Below, in pieces: positions 8,249-17,368 of a DNA stretch of 64,000 bases. Every line of letters starts with the position of its first letter. Within the stretch, counting starts at the first letter, position 1. The notes under the pieces were generated by a model. That model searched no databases. It saw only the letters and a list, made by a program, of their open reading frames with translations, and was not told the DNA's origin. This DNA comes from DASSFZ01 sp035283185. Its GTDB lineage: Bacteria; Chloroflexota; Anaerolineae; Fen-1058. The stretch lies in the NCBI GenBank assembly GCA_035283185.1, contig DATEUJ010000075.1, positions 1 through 64,000 on the forward strand, written 5' to 3'. A program made the translations under genes and the position numbers.

Positions 8249-9230
8249 TCGCTTTGGCCGTCGCATCGACTACCTGCGCATCTCTGTCACCGACCGCTGT
8301 AACTTGCGATGTGTATACTGCATGCCACCCCAGGGCGTCCTGTGGAGGCCGCGCGCCGAAATCCTGTCGTATGAGGAAATCGTTCGGGTTGTCGAAGCGG
8401 GAGCCAGGTTGGGCATCCGCAAGATTCGATTGACAGGTGGAGAGCCTCTTGTCCGACCTGACCTGACGACGCTGGTGCGCGCCATTACCCACATCCCCGG
8501 CATCGAAGAAATCAGCCTGACCACGAACGGAATGCTATTGGAGAAGCTGGCCGAGCCGCTGGCGCAGGCCGGGCTGCGCCGCGTCAACGTCAGCCTCGAC
8601 ACGCTCGATCCGATCAAGTTCCATCGAATCACTCGCTTCGGCGATATCGAACGTGTCTGGCGGGGCATTGAGGCGGCCGGGCGCGCCGGCCTGACGCCGA
8701 TTAAGATCAATACGGTCGTGATTCGCGGTGTGAACGACGACGAGTTGCGCGATCTGGCGCGACTGACGCTCGATCGCGCCTGGCACGTGCGCCTTATCGA
8801 ATGGATGCCGGTCGGCAACAGCCGCGACTGGGGCGAAGGATTCCCTGCGGGGCCGGATCGATATTACCCGCTGCACGAGATGCTTCGACAACTCGCACCG
8901 CTTGGCTTGAAGCCCACCGACAAGCCGATAGGAAATGGGCCGGCACGCACGTTTCGGATTCCCGGCGCGCCTGGGACTGTGGGTTTCATCTCGCCACTGG
9001 GCGATCACTTCTGTGCGACTTGCAATCGGCTGCGCCTCACGGCGGATGGTCAACTGCGTCCGTGCCTGTTGCTCGACTCCGAAGTACCCGTGCGTGAGGC
9101 GCTGCGCGTAAACGCCGACGTGGCACCACTCATCGAGCGAGCCGTCCGGCTCAAGCCGCGCGAACACAACCTGCTGACGCTCGATGCATCCTCGCCGCAG
9201 GATCGGATGATGTGCCAGATCGGTGGTTGA
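8232..9230 (+). CDS. moaA: GTP 3',8-cyclase MoaA (molybdenum cofactor biosynthesis)
   Basis: MoaA turns GTP into 3',8-cyclo-7,8-dihydro-GTP, the first step of molybdopterin synthesis. The N-terminal radical SAM cluster CNLRCVYC (Cys23, 27, 30) and TGGEP are present. The C-terminal second cluster motif CATC...RPC and the terminal GG are also present, so the enzyme looks complete at 332 residues. The ATG start is favoured over an in-frame GTG nine bases upstream because a GAGGGG ribosome-binding site lies at the right distance. It overlaps the end of the MOT1 gene by 17 bases. Confidence 0.95.
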   Translation: MKALIDRFGRRIDYLRISVTDRCNLRCVYCMPPQGVLWRPRAEILSYEEIVRVVEAGARLGIRKIRLTGGEPLVRPDLTTLVRAITHIPGIEEISLTTNGMLLEKLAEPLAQAGLRRVNVSLDTLDPIKFHRITRFGDIERVWRGIEAAGRAGLTPIKINTVVIRGVNDDELRDLARLTLDRAWHVRLIEWMPVGNSRDWGEGFPAGPDRYYPLHEMLRQLAPLGLKPTDKPIGNGPARTFRIPGAPGTVGFISPLGDHFCATCNRLRLTADGQLRPCLLLDSEVPVREALRVNADVAPLIERAVRLKPREHNLLTLDASSPQDRMMCQIGG

Positions 9231-9231
9231 A

Positions 9232-9386
9232 TCAGTAGGGCACATACTCGCCTCGCGCGGTGTTCTCCCGATTGGACCACTCCAAGTTCTGTAACAAGTC
9301 GGTGACGTAGAAGAGCGGGAAGCCGGCGGTGCCGGAGGGCGCGCCGGACGCCGTGAACTGCCCGCCACTGCGACAATCGCCAGCCG
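9232..9386 (-). pseudogene. Possible C-terminal gene remnant in convergent intergenic region
   Basis: On the minus strand one frame reads GQFTASGAPSGTAGF, then PLFYVTDLLQNLEWSN and RGEYVPY before a stop, which looks like the end of a real protein. The same frame has no sensible start and runs into the ATPase in a different frame. The family was not recognised. It may be a leftover of a gene lost with the adjacent rearrangement. Confidence 0.3.
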
Positions 9387-11144
9387 TTAACGCACTTGCT
9401 TCTCCTCGTCCATCCTCGTTCGATCGCTGAGGGCCTTGTAAATTTCCACGGTCAGGGCGGGAGTCAATGAAGCGATCAACACAACGCCCCATTCCATTGG
9501 CGATGGAGCCGCCGTCTTCAGGATCAGCTGCGGCACGGGTAGGTAGACAGCAATCAGCTGCAGCGCGATCGTCAGCACAATCGCCGCCCAGACGTAGCGA
9601 TTGCTGAACAGCCCCTGCCGCAAGGCCGAGCCAGTCTCGAAGCGGCTGTTGAAGACGTGGAAGAGTTGCGCCAGCCCAAGCGTGAGAAAGGCCACCGTGT
9701 TCGCCCGGCGAATATCGCTCGATGAGTTCAGCGCCCACATGAAGGCGACCAGCGTTGCGGCCGCCAACAGCGCACCCTGGAGCACCACGCTGCGCACGAA
9801 CGAGGTCGGCGGACGCTGATTGCGTGTCCCCGCCGGGGGTGAACGTTGCATGATGCCCGGCTCGGCCGGCTCGCCGGCCAGCGCCAGAGCGGGGAACACG
9901 TCGGTAATCAGGTTGAGCCAGAGAATCTGCAATGGCAGCAGCGGCAGCGGCAGTCCGGCCACGATCGCCACGAACATCGTGAGGATTTCGCTCAGGTTAC
10001 ACGAGAAGAGATAGTGGACGAACTTGCGCACGTTGGCGAAGACCACTTTAGAATAGGCGTCCCGCTTGGCTTCGACGTCGACTCCAGCTTTGGCCGCAGC
10101 AACGACCAGCGCACCTTCGGTCGGATCGCCTACCACATCCCAGCCGCCGTCTTCTTCCTGGAGTGCGGCGTTGCTGCACAACAGCCCGGCGCGCAGCATC
10201 AGACGCAGATGTTCATCGCCCCGCGGATCGAGGCGCTGCCCATCCTGCCAGAACTCGCCGTGCGGCTCGTAGCCGGCGCCGGTGACCTGCACCGCCCGTT
10301 CGCCCAGCCATAGTTCGCGGACAGTCATCTGGTTCTGCGTGAGCGTGCCGGTCTTATCGCTGCAGATGACGTTGGTCGAGCCTAACGTCTCGACAGCGGC
10401 CAGCCGCCGCACGATCGCCCGCCGCTGCGCCATGCGCCGCATCCCCAGCGCCAGCGCGATCGTCGCCACGGCGGGTAGACCTTCCGGCACGGCGGCGATT
10501 GCCAGAGCCAGGCTGGTTTCGAGCATCGACAACAGCGCCTCGCCGCGCAGCAGTCCGACGACGACCATCACCGCCGCGATACCGAGCGCAGTGAGCGCCA
10601 GGTAGCGCCCCAGCCGATCCAGGCGCCCTTGTAGCGGCGTCTGCTCTTCTTGCGCGCCGACGATGAGCGCTGAGATTCTTCCGATCTCGGTATCTGAACC
10701 GGTGGCCGTGACGATAGCCTGACCCCGACCCTGCACGACGGCCGTGCCGGTGTAGACCATCGTCGCTCGCTCGGCCAGCGGGATGTCGGCAGTGAGGACG
10801 GCCTGGCTATCCTTGTCGGTTGCCACCGATTCGCCGGTGAGCGCCGATTCATCCAGTCGCAGATTCCAGGCTTTAGTCAATCGCGCATCGACGGGCACGC
10901 GGTCGCCGGCCTCGAACGTGATCAGATCGCCCGGCACGAGATCGGCAGCAGGGATCTCTTGCATATCCCCATCGCGTATTGCCTTCGCCAGTGGCGCGGC
11001 CAGCGCCTTGAGCGCCTGCACTGAACGCTCGGCGCGATACTCGTTGACGAAGCCCAACAGCGCATTCAGCAAGAGCACGACCAGGATCGCGATGGCCTCG
11101 ATCTCGTCGCCGAGGGCGAAGGTGATCAGGGCGGCGTGATTCAT
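9387..11144 (-). CDS. P-type (Ca2+-type P2) ATPase with missing N-terminus and internal deletion
   Basis: P2-type ATPases couple ATP hydrolysis to cation transport. Present here are the actuator motif TGES (103-106), PEGLP (220-224) and the phosphorylation site DKTGT (263-267). The reading then jumps near residue 362 from PTEGALVVAAAKAGVD...KRDAY straight to SKVVFANVRKFVHYLFSCN, which normally lies after the hinge. The N-domain core, KGA and GDGVNDAP motifs are gone, roughly 270-300 residues. The first transmembrane helix and N-terminal tail are also absent. The product (585 rather than about 880-900 residues) should not pump ions. It is in frame, so a truncated protein could still be made. 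Its start abuts the stop of the PIG-L gene. Confidence 0.85.
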   Translation of the reverse strand: MNHAALITFALGDEIEAIAILVVLLLNALLGFVNEYRAERSVQALKALAAPLAKAIRDGDMQEIPAADLVPGDLITFEAGDRVPVDARLTKAWNLRLDESALTGESVATDKDSQAVLTADIPLAERATMVYTGTAVVQGRGQAIVTATGSDTEIGRISALIVGAQEEQTPLQGRLDRLGRYLALTALGIAAVMVVVGLLRGEALLSMLETSLALAIAAVPEGLPAVATIALALGMRRMAQRRAIVRRLAAVETLGSTNVICSDKTGTLTQNQMTVRELWLGERAVQVTGAGYEPHGEFWQDGQRLDPRGDEHLRLMLRAGLLCSNAALQEEDGGWDVVGDPTEGALVVAAAKAGVDVEAKRDAYSKVVFANVRKFVHYLFSCNLSEILTMFVAIVAGLPLPLLPLQILWLNLITDVFPALALAGEPAEPGIMQRSPPAGTRNQRPPTSFVRSVVLQGALLAAATLVAFMWALNSSSDIRRANTVAFLTLGLAQLFHVFNSRFETGSALRQGLFSNRYVWAAIVLTIALQLIAVYLPVPQLILKTAAPSPMEWGVVLIASLTPALTVEIYKALSDRTRMDEEKQVR

Positions 11145-11870
11145 CTACCCCAGTTTCATCATGATGTTCTTCTCGTCCGATGCCGTCTTTCGCGCCGCCC
11201 GCAGGATGAAATGCTCTCGCCCCAGAAACAGGCGCTGCTTCTCGTCCGGCGCGGACAGGATTGGCGATTCTCCGAGTTGTGTACGATGACACTGGATCGC
11301 CGCCATCTTCTGCGACCAGGCGGGAGTCACATCCACAGTCAGCGTGACTTCAGCGTCCGGCACAGCGTGCAGGTGAGTCAGCCCCAGCGTCTTGGCGACC
11401 GAGCGCGGCACGGCCAGATGATACAGCGCGGCGGGCGCGTCCGATCCGAGTGAGGCCGCCTGCTCGAAAGCCCGGTCGGTCCAGCGGCTGACCGCCATGT
11501 GATCGGGATGGCCGGACAGACCGTCGGGCGGCCAGGTAAGGAGTATCTGAGGATGGTTCTCCTCGATTACGATCATCACATGCGCTACGGCCTCGACCTC
11601 GTTCACCGCGTCCAGCGCGCCGTCCCAATAATCGAGCACAATGGGCGGCGCGATGCCCAGCGCGACACACGCGAAGCGCAGCTCGCGCTCGCGCACGGCG
11701 GGCAGTTCGCCGCGCGTGCACAGCGGCGGGTCGCCGCATGATCCGGCTTGCCCGCGCGTAAAGGTCAGCAGGTGTACCTGCGTCCCACGTCGAGCAAGCA
11801 AGGCCAGCGTGCCGCTGCAGCGAAACGTCTCGTCATCGGGATGAGCAAAGATAGCGAGCACGCTCATCAT
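11145..11870 (-). CDS. PIG-L/LmbE family deacetylase
   Basis: The zinc-binding AHPDDE motif is at residues 9-14 and a second GHPDH motif lies near 150, both typical of PIG-L N-acetylglucosamine deacetylases. Family members remove acetyl groups from glycolipid, mycothiol or bacillithiol precursors; the substrate here is unknown. Length of 241 residues is normal. Its start overlaps the stop of the upstream VIT gene by a few bases, so the two are likely co-translated. A second ATG follows the first immediately. Confidence 0.9.
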   Translation of the reverse strand: MMSVLAIFAHPDDETFRCSGTLALLARRGTQVHLLTFTRGQAGSCGDPPLCTRGELPAVRERELRFACVALGIAPPIVLDYWDGALDAVNEVEAVAHVMIVIEENHPQILLTWPPDGLSGHPDHMAVSRWTDRAFEQAASLGSDAPAALYHLAVPRSVAKTLGLTHLHAVPDAEVTLTVDVTPAWSQKMAAIQCHRTQLGESPILSAPDEKQRLFLGREHFILRAARKTASDEKNIMMKLG

Positions 11871-12346
11871 CCGCCGATGCCCTTCAACGCAGCGCCCACC
11901 GCGTACGCCACACTGGCCGCCAGCCCGCCGACCAGCAGCATTTCGACACCGCTGCGCAAGGCGCTGCGCTGCGTGACCAGCACCTTCGCCGCACCCAGTC
12001 CGAACAGCGCCAGCCCCGATAACGCCAGCGCGATGGGGAAAGACACCGAGGACAGAAACGCGCCGGTGCCCATTGAGAAGCCGTCGGCCAGCAGATTGGC
12101 CAGCCCCAGGATCAGGATGACGTGCGTGCCCAGCTCGGCGCCGGCTACGCCGCTGACGACGGCGAACGTCGTGATGATGCCGTCCAGTCCGCCGTACACC
12201 ATCTCGCCGAGATACTGGCTCCCGGCTCCAGCGTGCTCTTCGCCCGCCTGCGCGATGCGTTCAGGCGTATGCGCCACAGCCGATGCCTTCATATCTCTGC
12301 GCGCGAAAGCCTCGCGCGCCTGGTCAAGTCGTTTGGAAAGGCTCAT
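11867..12346 (-). CDS. VIT1/CCC1-family metal transporter with internal deletion
   Basis: The first half matches VIT proteins (YGGLDGIITTFAVVSGV and ADGFSMGTGAFLSS) and the last part matches the final two membrane helices (SFPIALALSGLALFGLGAAK to the C-terminus). Between them the cytosolic metal-binding helical domain and at least one helix are missing, about 80-90 residues by comparison with the family. The protein is 159 residues instead of about 230-250. The junction is in frame near the LSS|VSF boundary. Start ATG chosen because a GAGG box lies upstream. Transport of Fe2+/Mn2+ is unlikely in this form. Confidence 0.85.
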   Translation of the reverse strand: MSLSKRLDQAREAFARRDMKASAVAHTPERIAQAGEEHAGAGSQYLGEMVYGGLDGIITTFAVVSGVAGAELGTHVILILGLANLLADGFSMGTGAFLSSVSFPIALALSGLALFGLGAAKVLVTQRSALRSGVEMLLVGGLAASVAYAVGAALKGIGG

Positions 12347-12407
12347 CCTTGCGCCTCGTCTCCGCATCTTTCGTGTGGATTCGTGTTATTCGTGGACAGC
12401 AACCACA

Positions 12408-13094
12408 CTACGCCACACGCGCCGCGCCGAACACTGCCACGAAGAACAGGAAGGTCGCCAGCCGCTGACCTAACGCAGCCAAATAGGTGAAGGCCGCCGC
12501 GCGCAAGACCTGGCGCGCTCCCTCACCCTCCCCACTGACGGCCAGTCCGGTCTGATCGAGCATCGCTACCGCACGGTTGCTGGCATTGCGCTCCACCGGC
12601 AGCGTCACGACCGCAAAGACGACCATCGCCGCCAGCATCACGCCGCCCAGCGCCAGCAGGATCAGATTGCCGAACCAGATACCGCCGATGAACACCAGTG
12701 TGCTCCATCTCCCCGCCTGGGTCAGCCAGCGCGCCATCTGAGCGCGCGCCTGCATGAAGCGGTAGCCCTCGGCGTGCTGCACCGCGTGCCCTACCTCGTG
12801 GGCGACGATGCCCAGCGCCGTCACCGTGCTGGCGTTCGCCACTCCGTCCGACAGGCGCAGCGTGCGGGTCTGGGGATCGTAGTGATCGGTAAGTTGCCCC
12901 GACGCCCGCTCGACGGCCACGTCGTTCAGGCCGTGATGCGCCAGCAGGTAGCGGGCGGCGGCCAGCCCACTCAAGCCGCGGCTGTTCGACACGGCGTTGT
13001 ACTTCTTGTAAACCTGCCGCACCCGGCCCTGCGCGAACCAGGCCAATAGCGCGGGGAGGATGAGCAGCAGATACAAGGGATTGAACATGAACAT
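12408..13094 (-). CDS. YugP-type zinc metallopeptidase (membrane)
   Basis: The HEVGHAVQHAEGY zinc motif (HEXXH type) sits near residue 98, with a hydrophobic N-terminus and two central transmembrane segments. This matches the neutral zinc metallopeptidase family of B. subtilis YugP, and 228 residues is the usual length. A GAGGTG ribosome-binding site precedes the ATG. Substrate unknown; its surroundings (VIT, antiporter, FtsH, rhomboid) suggest an envelope-stress set. Confidence 0.88.
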   Translation of the reverse strand: MFMFNPLYLLLILPALLAWFAQGRVRQVYKKYNAVSNSRGLSGLAAARYLLAHHGLNDVAVERASGQLTDHYDPQTRTLRLSDGVANASTVTALGIVAHEVGHAVQHAEGYRFMQARAQMARWLTQAGRWSTLVFIGGIWFGNLILLALGGVMLAAMVVFAVVTLPVERNASNRAVAMLDQTGLAVSGEGEGARQVLRAAAFTYLAALGQRLATFLFFVAVFGAARVA

Positions 13095-13112
13095 GCTTCA
13101 CACCTCCGCGTG

Positions 13113-13601
13113 TTACACCGGCGCGCCAGTTGACAACGCCGTGATGATTCCGCTGAACAGCAAGACAATCCCGCCCAGGATCGCGTTCGTCAACAGCAGC
13201 CGGCCATTCAGTCGCTCTTGAGCGGGCGTAAGCGGCTGGCCGCGACCGAGCACCAGACTCCTATAAAGCGTGATGCCGATCATCGCCAGCACCAGGATGT
13301 GCTTGAGGCTCAGCGCAAGCGAATAGGCCGTGCCGAATGCGAACAACCCCTCGAAGGCCGGATTGCGCCGGGCCTGCAGCAGGCCGGTCACCAGCAACCC
13401 CACGATGCTCACGTAGACCAGCAGGCTCTGCCGCTTCTGAATGGTCTGCATCAATTGCTTGATTTGCGGTCCCGCACCCAAGACCTGCTTCGCCGAGGGC
13501 AGCACCGTTACACTCAAGGCCATGAGTCCGCCGATCCACACCACGGTGAACAGGTCGTGCAGGAATGTGACCAACGCAAATCCGATCAGGTTACCGTTCA
13601 T
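13113..13601 (-). CDS. CopD-like four-helix membrane protein
   Basis: This 162-residue protein has four hydrophobic helices. The first contains FLHDLFTVVWIGGLM, the kind of His/Trp-Gly pattern seen in CopD-like and related membrane proteins. A second helix holds LKHILVLAMIG. Function is not established. It lies 19 bases upstream of the YugP-type gene on the same strand. Confidence 0.6.
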   Translation of the reverse strand: MNGNLIGFALVTFLHDLFTVVWIGGLMALSVTVLPSAKQVLGAGPQIKQLMQTIQKRQSLLVYVSIVGLLVTGLLQARRNPAFEGLFAFGTAYSLALSLKHILVLAMIGITLYRSLVLGRGQPLTPAQERLNGRLLLTNAILGGIVLLFSGIITALSTGAPV

Positions 13602-13610
13602 GTTGCCTCC

Positions 13611-14051
13611 TCATGTTTTCAACCAGGCCAGCCACTGCCGCAGCAGCTCGGTGAGGATTTCCTGCTCGGTGTGGGCCTGCCAGGCTTTGGCGCGAGCCTC
13701 CGCGTTTGACTTTTGGCTGCTGAATTGCCGCACGCGGCGCTCGGCTCTCGCCCGGCGCTCGCGGGCAACTTCGACGAAGGGCCTGTCCTTGCTCACCCGC
13801 AGCAACTCTTCGATCAGCGCCTTTTCTTGCCGATAGACCCGCGTCAACTCTTCTTCCGTTTCGGGCAGCGCTTGCCCTCGCGGATAGAACCGCTTCAGGT
13901 GCTCGTCCCGCTGCTCGATTTTGGTCTCGACCGCGGCTAATCGATCCCGAAGGAAATCCTGCCCGACCGCTATCAGCAGCTGCCTTTCTTCAGGAGTGGG
14001 ATTGGACACCAGGTCCACCAGCGCGCTTCTGTTTTTTGTCCCATCGCTCAT
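13611..14051 (-). CDS. Hypothetical coiled-coil protein
   Basis: The 146-residue product is highly charged and helical, with many Glu/Arg heptad-like stretches (about 20-125). It has no membrane segment and no recognised domain. The ATG used follows a GAGAGG box; a GTG/ATG seven codons earlier is less likely. It sits between the CPA1 antiporter and the CopD-like protein in a co-directional run. Confidence 0.65.
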   Translation of the reverse strand: MSDGTKNRSALVDLVSNPTPEERQLLIAVGQDFLRDRLAAVETKIEQRDEHLKRFYPRGQALPETEEELTRVYRQEKALIEELLRVSKDRPFVEVARERRARAERRVRQFSSQKSNAEARAKAWQAHTEQEILTELLRQWLAWLKT

Positions 14052-14095
14052 GGATACCTCTCGCAACGCCACAAGTGATTGAATCTACCCAGCCT

Positions 14096-15352
14096 TCACT
14101 CTACTCGTTCTGAGTCTGCCTGTCTTCGACTCATATCGGATTTCTCGGCAGTCGCTTCATCCTCGTCTACTGCCGGTTCCGTTCGGGCCAGCTTCAACCG
14201 ACGGAGCAAGACCGGCATCGTCAGTCCTTGGACCAGCAGCGACAGGAAGACGACGCCGAAGACGATGATCAGCAGTGTGTCGCGCCCGGCCAGATCGGCA
14301 GGCAGTCCTAACGCCAGCGCGATCGGCACCGCGCCCCGCAGCCCGCCCCAGGCGATGGCGTGCTGCCAGCGCCAGGGCAAGTCGCGCCGCCGCCAACGGG
14401 CCAGCGCCCCGAATCCGTAGACGATCAATGCCCGGCCCGCCAGCAAAACGGCGAAGACGATCGCAACCGACCCGGCATCGCCGATCAAGCGATCGAGGCG
14501 CAACGCGAAACCGATCAGCAAGAAGACGATCGAGTTGACTAGAAAGGCGACGATCTCCCAAAACAGCACAATACTGGCCCGCGACGTCTCCGAGGTGCGC
14601 AGCAAGCCCTCGTTGCCGATCGCCAGCCCGGCTACAGCAACGGCGATGACACCGGACAGGTGCAGGTGCTCGGCTAATAGAAATGCACCGTAGGCGACAA
14701 CCAACGTCAGCGTGACCTCGACCAGGCGATCGTCTATCTGCTCCAGCACGCGAGCCGTCAGGCTGCCCAGCCCCAGGCCGAGCACCGCGCCGCCGAAGAC
14801 GACCAGCAGAAAATTGCCAAGGCCCTGGGCGGGATCAAGCGGTGCACCGCCGAAAGCCTTCAACAGGATGACATAGAGTACGACAGCGATGCCATCGTTG
14901 AACAGCGATTCGCTTTCGATGATCGTCGAGAGTTCGCGATCCACCCGGCTGGCGCGGAAAGTCGCCAGCACACTGATCGGATCGGTCGGCGCGATCATCG
15001 CGCCTAGCAACAGGCCGGTCAGCAGGTCGAAGCCCAGCAGCAGGTGGGCGGCCGCGCCGACGATCAGAGCCGTCAGCAGCGTGCCACCCAACGCCAGGCC
15101 AAAGACCAGTCCTGCGCGCGGGCGCAGCACGCCGGCCCGGATGTGAAGCGCCCCTTCGAATAGCAGTGGCGGCAGGAAGATGGTGAGCACCAGCTCCTTG
15201 CTGAGGGAGATCGGATCGATGAGCTGAAGAAGCCCCAGAATCAGCCCCCAGATCACCAGGGCGATGGTGTATGGACGCTGTGTCCGCTTGGTGAACAGAG
15301 CCACCGCCAGGGCGACCAGCAACAGTTCGACAACCGCGCCTATATCGAACAT
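14096..15352 (-). CDS. CPA1-family Na+/H+ antiporter
   Basis: About 12 membrane helices in 418 residues. The signature APTDPISV near 127 and ESLFNDGIAVVLYVI near 145 contain the acidic residues of the cation site in NhaP/NHE-type exchangers. The charged tail is short, without TrkA-type regulatory domains. It exchanges Na+ (or K+) for protons across the cytoplasmic membrane. The next gene downstream of it is the coiled-coil protein. Confidence 0.92.
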   Translation of the reverse strand: MFDIGAVVELLLVALAVALFTKRTQRPYTIALVIWGLILGLLQLIDPISLSKELVLTIFLPPLLFEGALHIRAGVLRPRAGLVFGLALGGTLLTALIVGAAAHLLLGFDLLTGLLLGAMIAPTDPISVLATFRASRVDRELSTIIESESLFNDGIAVVLYVILLKAFGGAPLDPAQGLGNFLLVVFGGAVLGLGLGSLTARVLEQIDDRLVEVTLTLVVAYGAFLLAEHLHLSGVIAVAVAGLAIGNEGLLRTSETSRASIVLFWEIVAFLVNSIVFLLIGFALRLDRLIGDAGSVAIVFAVLLAGRALIVYGFGALARWRRRDLPWRWQHAIAWGGLRGAVPIALALGLPADLAGRDTLLIIVFGVVFLSLLVQGLTMPVLLRRLKLARTEPAVDEDEATAEKSDMSRRQADSERVE

Positions 15353-15366
15353 CGGTCATCGCGCTT

Positions 15367-15921
15367 TCAGGCCGTCGCCTCGAGTCGCTTCTTCAAGCGG
15401 CGCAGCCGAAAGGCGAGCACTAACAGCAGGCTGCCGACGATCAGCGCGTAGACGCCGATGATCCAGACCACCGCCACCGCGCCCGAAGTGGGAAACGCCA
15501 GCAGCAGGAAGGCGAAGACCAGCGACAGCGCACCGCTGAGGATGAGCAGCCACTCGCGCTCAATCTCCCGGCGCAGCTTCACGGCAGCGACAATCCGGAA
15601 GATACCCGTGAGCGCCGCCCAGACAGCGACGAGATACAGCAGCACCAGAGCGGTCAGGCCGGGCCAGATGATGGTCAGCACGCCAATCCCGATTCCAACA
15701 ACACCTTCGACCAGAAACGGCCACCAGCGCGTCCGCTCTCTCGCCGCGCGGATCGCACTGACGATGGCGAAGACGCCGTCGACGAAGGCGAACGCGCCGA
15801 ACAGGATCGCCAGCGCGATCAGGGTGATGCGCGGCCAGATGAGCGCGGCCAGGCCGAACAGCACGGCCCACACGCCACGTGAAGCCAACACCCACCAATT
15901 GCGAGTCAGAATTCTGAGCAT
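15367..15921 (-). CDS. HdeD-like DUF308 membrane protein
   Basis: Six hydrophobic segments arranged as three pairs (for example WAVLFGLAALIWPRITL, and GVLTIIWPGLTALVL) give the internal DUF308 repeat with its W-P motif. The E. coli relative HdeD contributes to acid resistance, but a general function is not known. A basic tail (RLRRLKKRLE) ends the 184-residue protein. Confidence 0.85.
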   Translation of the reverse strand: MLRILTRNWWVLASRGVWAVLFGLAALIWPRITLIALAILFGAFAFVDGVFAIVSAIRAARERTRWWPFLVEGVVGIGIGVLTIIWPGLTALVLLYLVAVWAALTGIFRIVAAVKLRREIEREWLLILSGALSLVFAFLLLAFPTSGAVAVVWIIGVYALIVGSLLLVLAFRLRRLKKRLEATA

Positions 15922-15924
15922 GGG

Positions 15925-16674
15925 TCACCTCCAGGTGTGTTCATTGAGCAGATGAGTCTGTGAGGCTGCCTGCACACGTTCACGGCGAGACAGGAACAGT
16001 CTGAATACAAGCACCAACACCAGGCCGGCGTCGAAGCCGCCGATGTGCGCCCAGTAGGCCACCCCGCCGGTCTCCGCCGTCGGCACGCCGAGCGAGCCGA
16101 TACCGCTGAAAAACTGGGTGACGAACCAGAAGCCAATGAAGAGCACAGCAGAAATGCGCGTCGTATGACTCAACGGGCCGAGGAAGAAGAACACGCGCAC
16201 GCGCCCCTTGGGAAACAGCACCAGGTACGCGGCCAGGACACCGGCGATAGCCCCGCTCGCCCCGACGCTGGGGATCGGCGAAGCCGGATCGACTGCGATC
16301 TGGGCGAAGGCCGCTACCAGCCCGGACAGCAGGTAGAACAGTAGATAGCGCCAGCGTCCCAGGCGGTCTTCCACGTTGTCGCCGAAGGCCAGCAGGAAGA
16401 GCATGTTGAAGCCGATGTGGGTCAGGCTGCCGTGTACGAACATCGACGTGAACGGCGTAAGGAAGAAGGGGATAAGCAGGCTCTGGCCGGTGGTCACCGC
16501 AGCGGGCACGACGCCGAAGGCGGTGATGAAGACGGTCAACGCCTCCTCGCCGCCGTTGTATAGGACGAACACCTCGACCAGGAAGACGAGCACGTTGAGC
16601 GCCACGATCGCCGTCGTGACGACGGGAAACCGCTGGCGCGGCGTGTGCTCTTCGGTTCCGACTGGAATGAACAT
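15925..16674 (-). CDS. Rhomboid-family intramembrane serine protease
   Basis: The catalytic serine motif GASGAIAG is near residue 136, and a helix with HIGFNMLFLLAFG precedes it. The last helix carries HIGGFDAGL with the probable catalytic histidine. An opening segment with PVVTTAIVALNVLVF fits the first rhomboid helix. It cleaves membrane-protein substrates within the bilayer. It lies next to FtsH and PRC-barrel genes. Start ATG is followed by FIPVGTEEHTP. Confidence 0.9.
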   Translation of the reverse strand: MFIPVGTEEHTPRQRFPVVTTAIVALNVLVFLVEVFVLYNGGEEALTVFITAFGVVPAAVTTGQSLLIPFFLTPFTSMFVHGSLTHIGFNMLFLLAFGDNVEDRLGRWRYLLFYLLSGLVAAFAQIAVDPASPIPSVGASGAIAGVLAAYLVLFPKGRVRVFFFLGPLSHTTRISAVLFIGFWFVTQFFSGIGSLGVPTAETGGVAYWAHIGGFDAGLVLVLVFRLFLSRRERVQAASQTHLLNEHTWR

Positions 16675-16698
16675 GGGCTCACCTCCGAGCAGTTGTTA

Positions 16699-17343
16699 TC
16701 ATGCCCACTTCTTCGCCAGCCTCGGCGAGTAGATGGGCAGCCTCCCCGCGTATTCGCGGTCGATGCGAAGTCGCACACCTTTCGATGTCACGTCTTCGAC
16801 CAAATCGGCGGGAATGAGCTGCGGGGACGAAGCGCGCTTGGGGCGAAAGACGATGTACTTGCCCTGCCGCTTCTGGACAGATACGACGATTCCTTCCACC
16901 TTTCCCACTTCACGATCACCGCAATCCCAGATACGCATGCCCTGCCTGACCTCTACCGAGCGATCGGGCACGTTGCGCTGTCGCAGCACCATGTATCCAC
17001 TGTTCGAGGGCGGAGTGTAAATGGCTACCGGACGGCGCAGGTCAGGAACAGGCATCGGCTTCTGGTACCTGCCCTTCCGGACTGTGACTTCGTAATCAGG
17101 AGAATCCACCAGTGCCTTGCGCGTGATGTCCAGCGTAACCGCTTCGGGCGTGACCTCGGCCACCAGTGAGACCGGCACGACGATTTCTCTCGATCGCAGC
17201 CGGCCACGCTTCACGACGAGATAGGTCGGGCGCCGGCTTTCCGGATCGGTGATGATGCGACTCAGCGTGCCCGCTTTGCCATCCAGACAGTTCACCTGCG
17301 CACCCAGTGTCAGTTGTTTCTTGCGTTTCGTCTGCTCTTTCAT
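16699..17343 (-). CDS. PRC-barrel domain protein
   Basis: The 214-residue protein has two PRC-barrel-like modules. The first (about 8-80) includes LGAQVNCLDGKAGTLSRIITDP and REIVVPVSLV. The second (about 125-205) includes GMRIWDCGDREVGKVEGIVV. PRC barrels are small beta modules in photosynthetic reaction centres and RNA- or stress-related proteins. The start is the ATG after AAGGAG; a longer in-frame extension has no coding character. Related in type to the PRC/BON protein two genes upstream. Confidence 0.8.
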   Translation of the reverse strand: MKEQTKRKKQLTLGAQVNCLDGKAGTLSRIITDPESRRPTYLVVKRGRLRSREIVVPVSLVAEVTPEAVTLDITRKALVDSPDYEVTVRKGRYQKPMPVPDLRRPVAIYTPPSNSGYMVLRQRNVPDRSVEVRQGMRIWDCGDREVGKVEGIVVSVQKRQGKYIVFRPKRASSPQLIPADLVEDVTSKGVRLRIDREYAGRLPIYSPRLAKKWA

Positions 17344-17368
17344 CGGTCCACTCCTTGACATCATCCAC

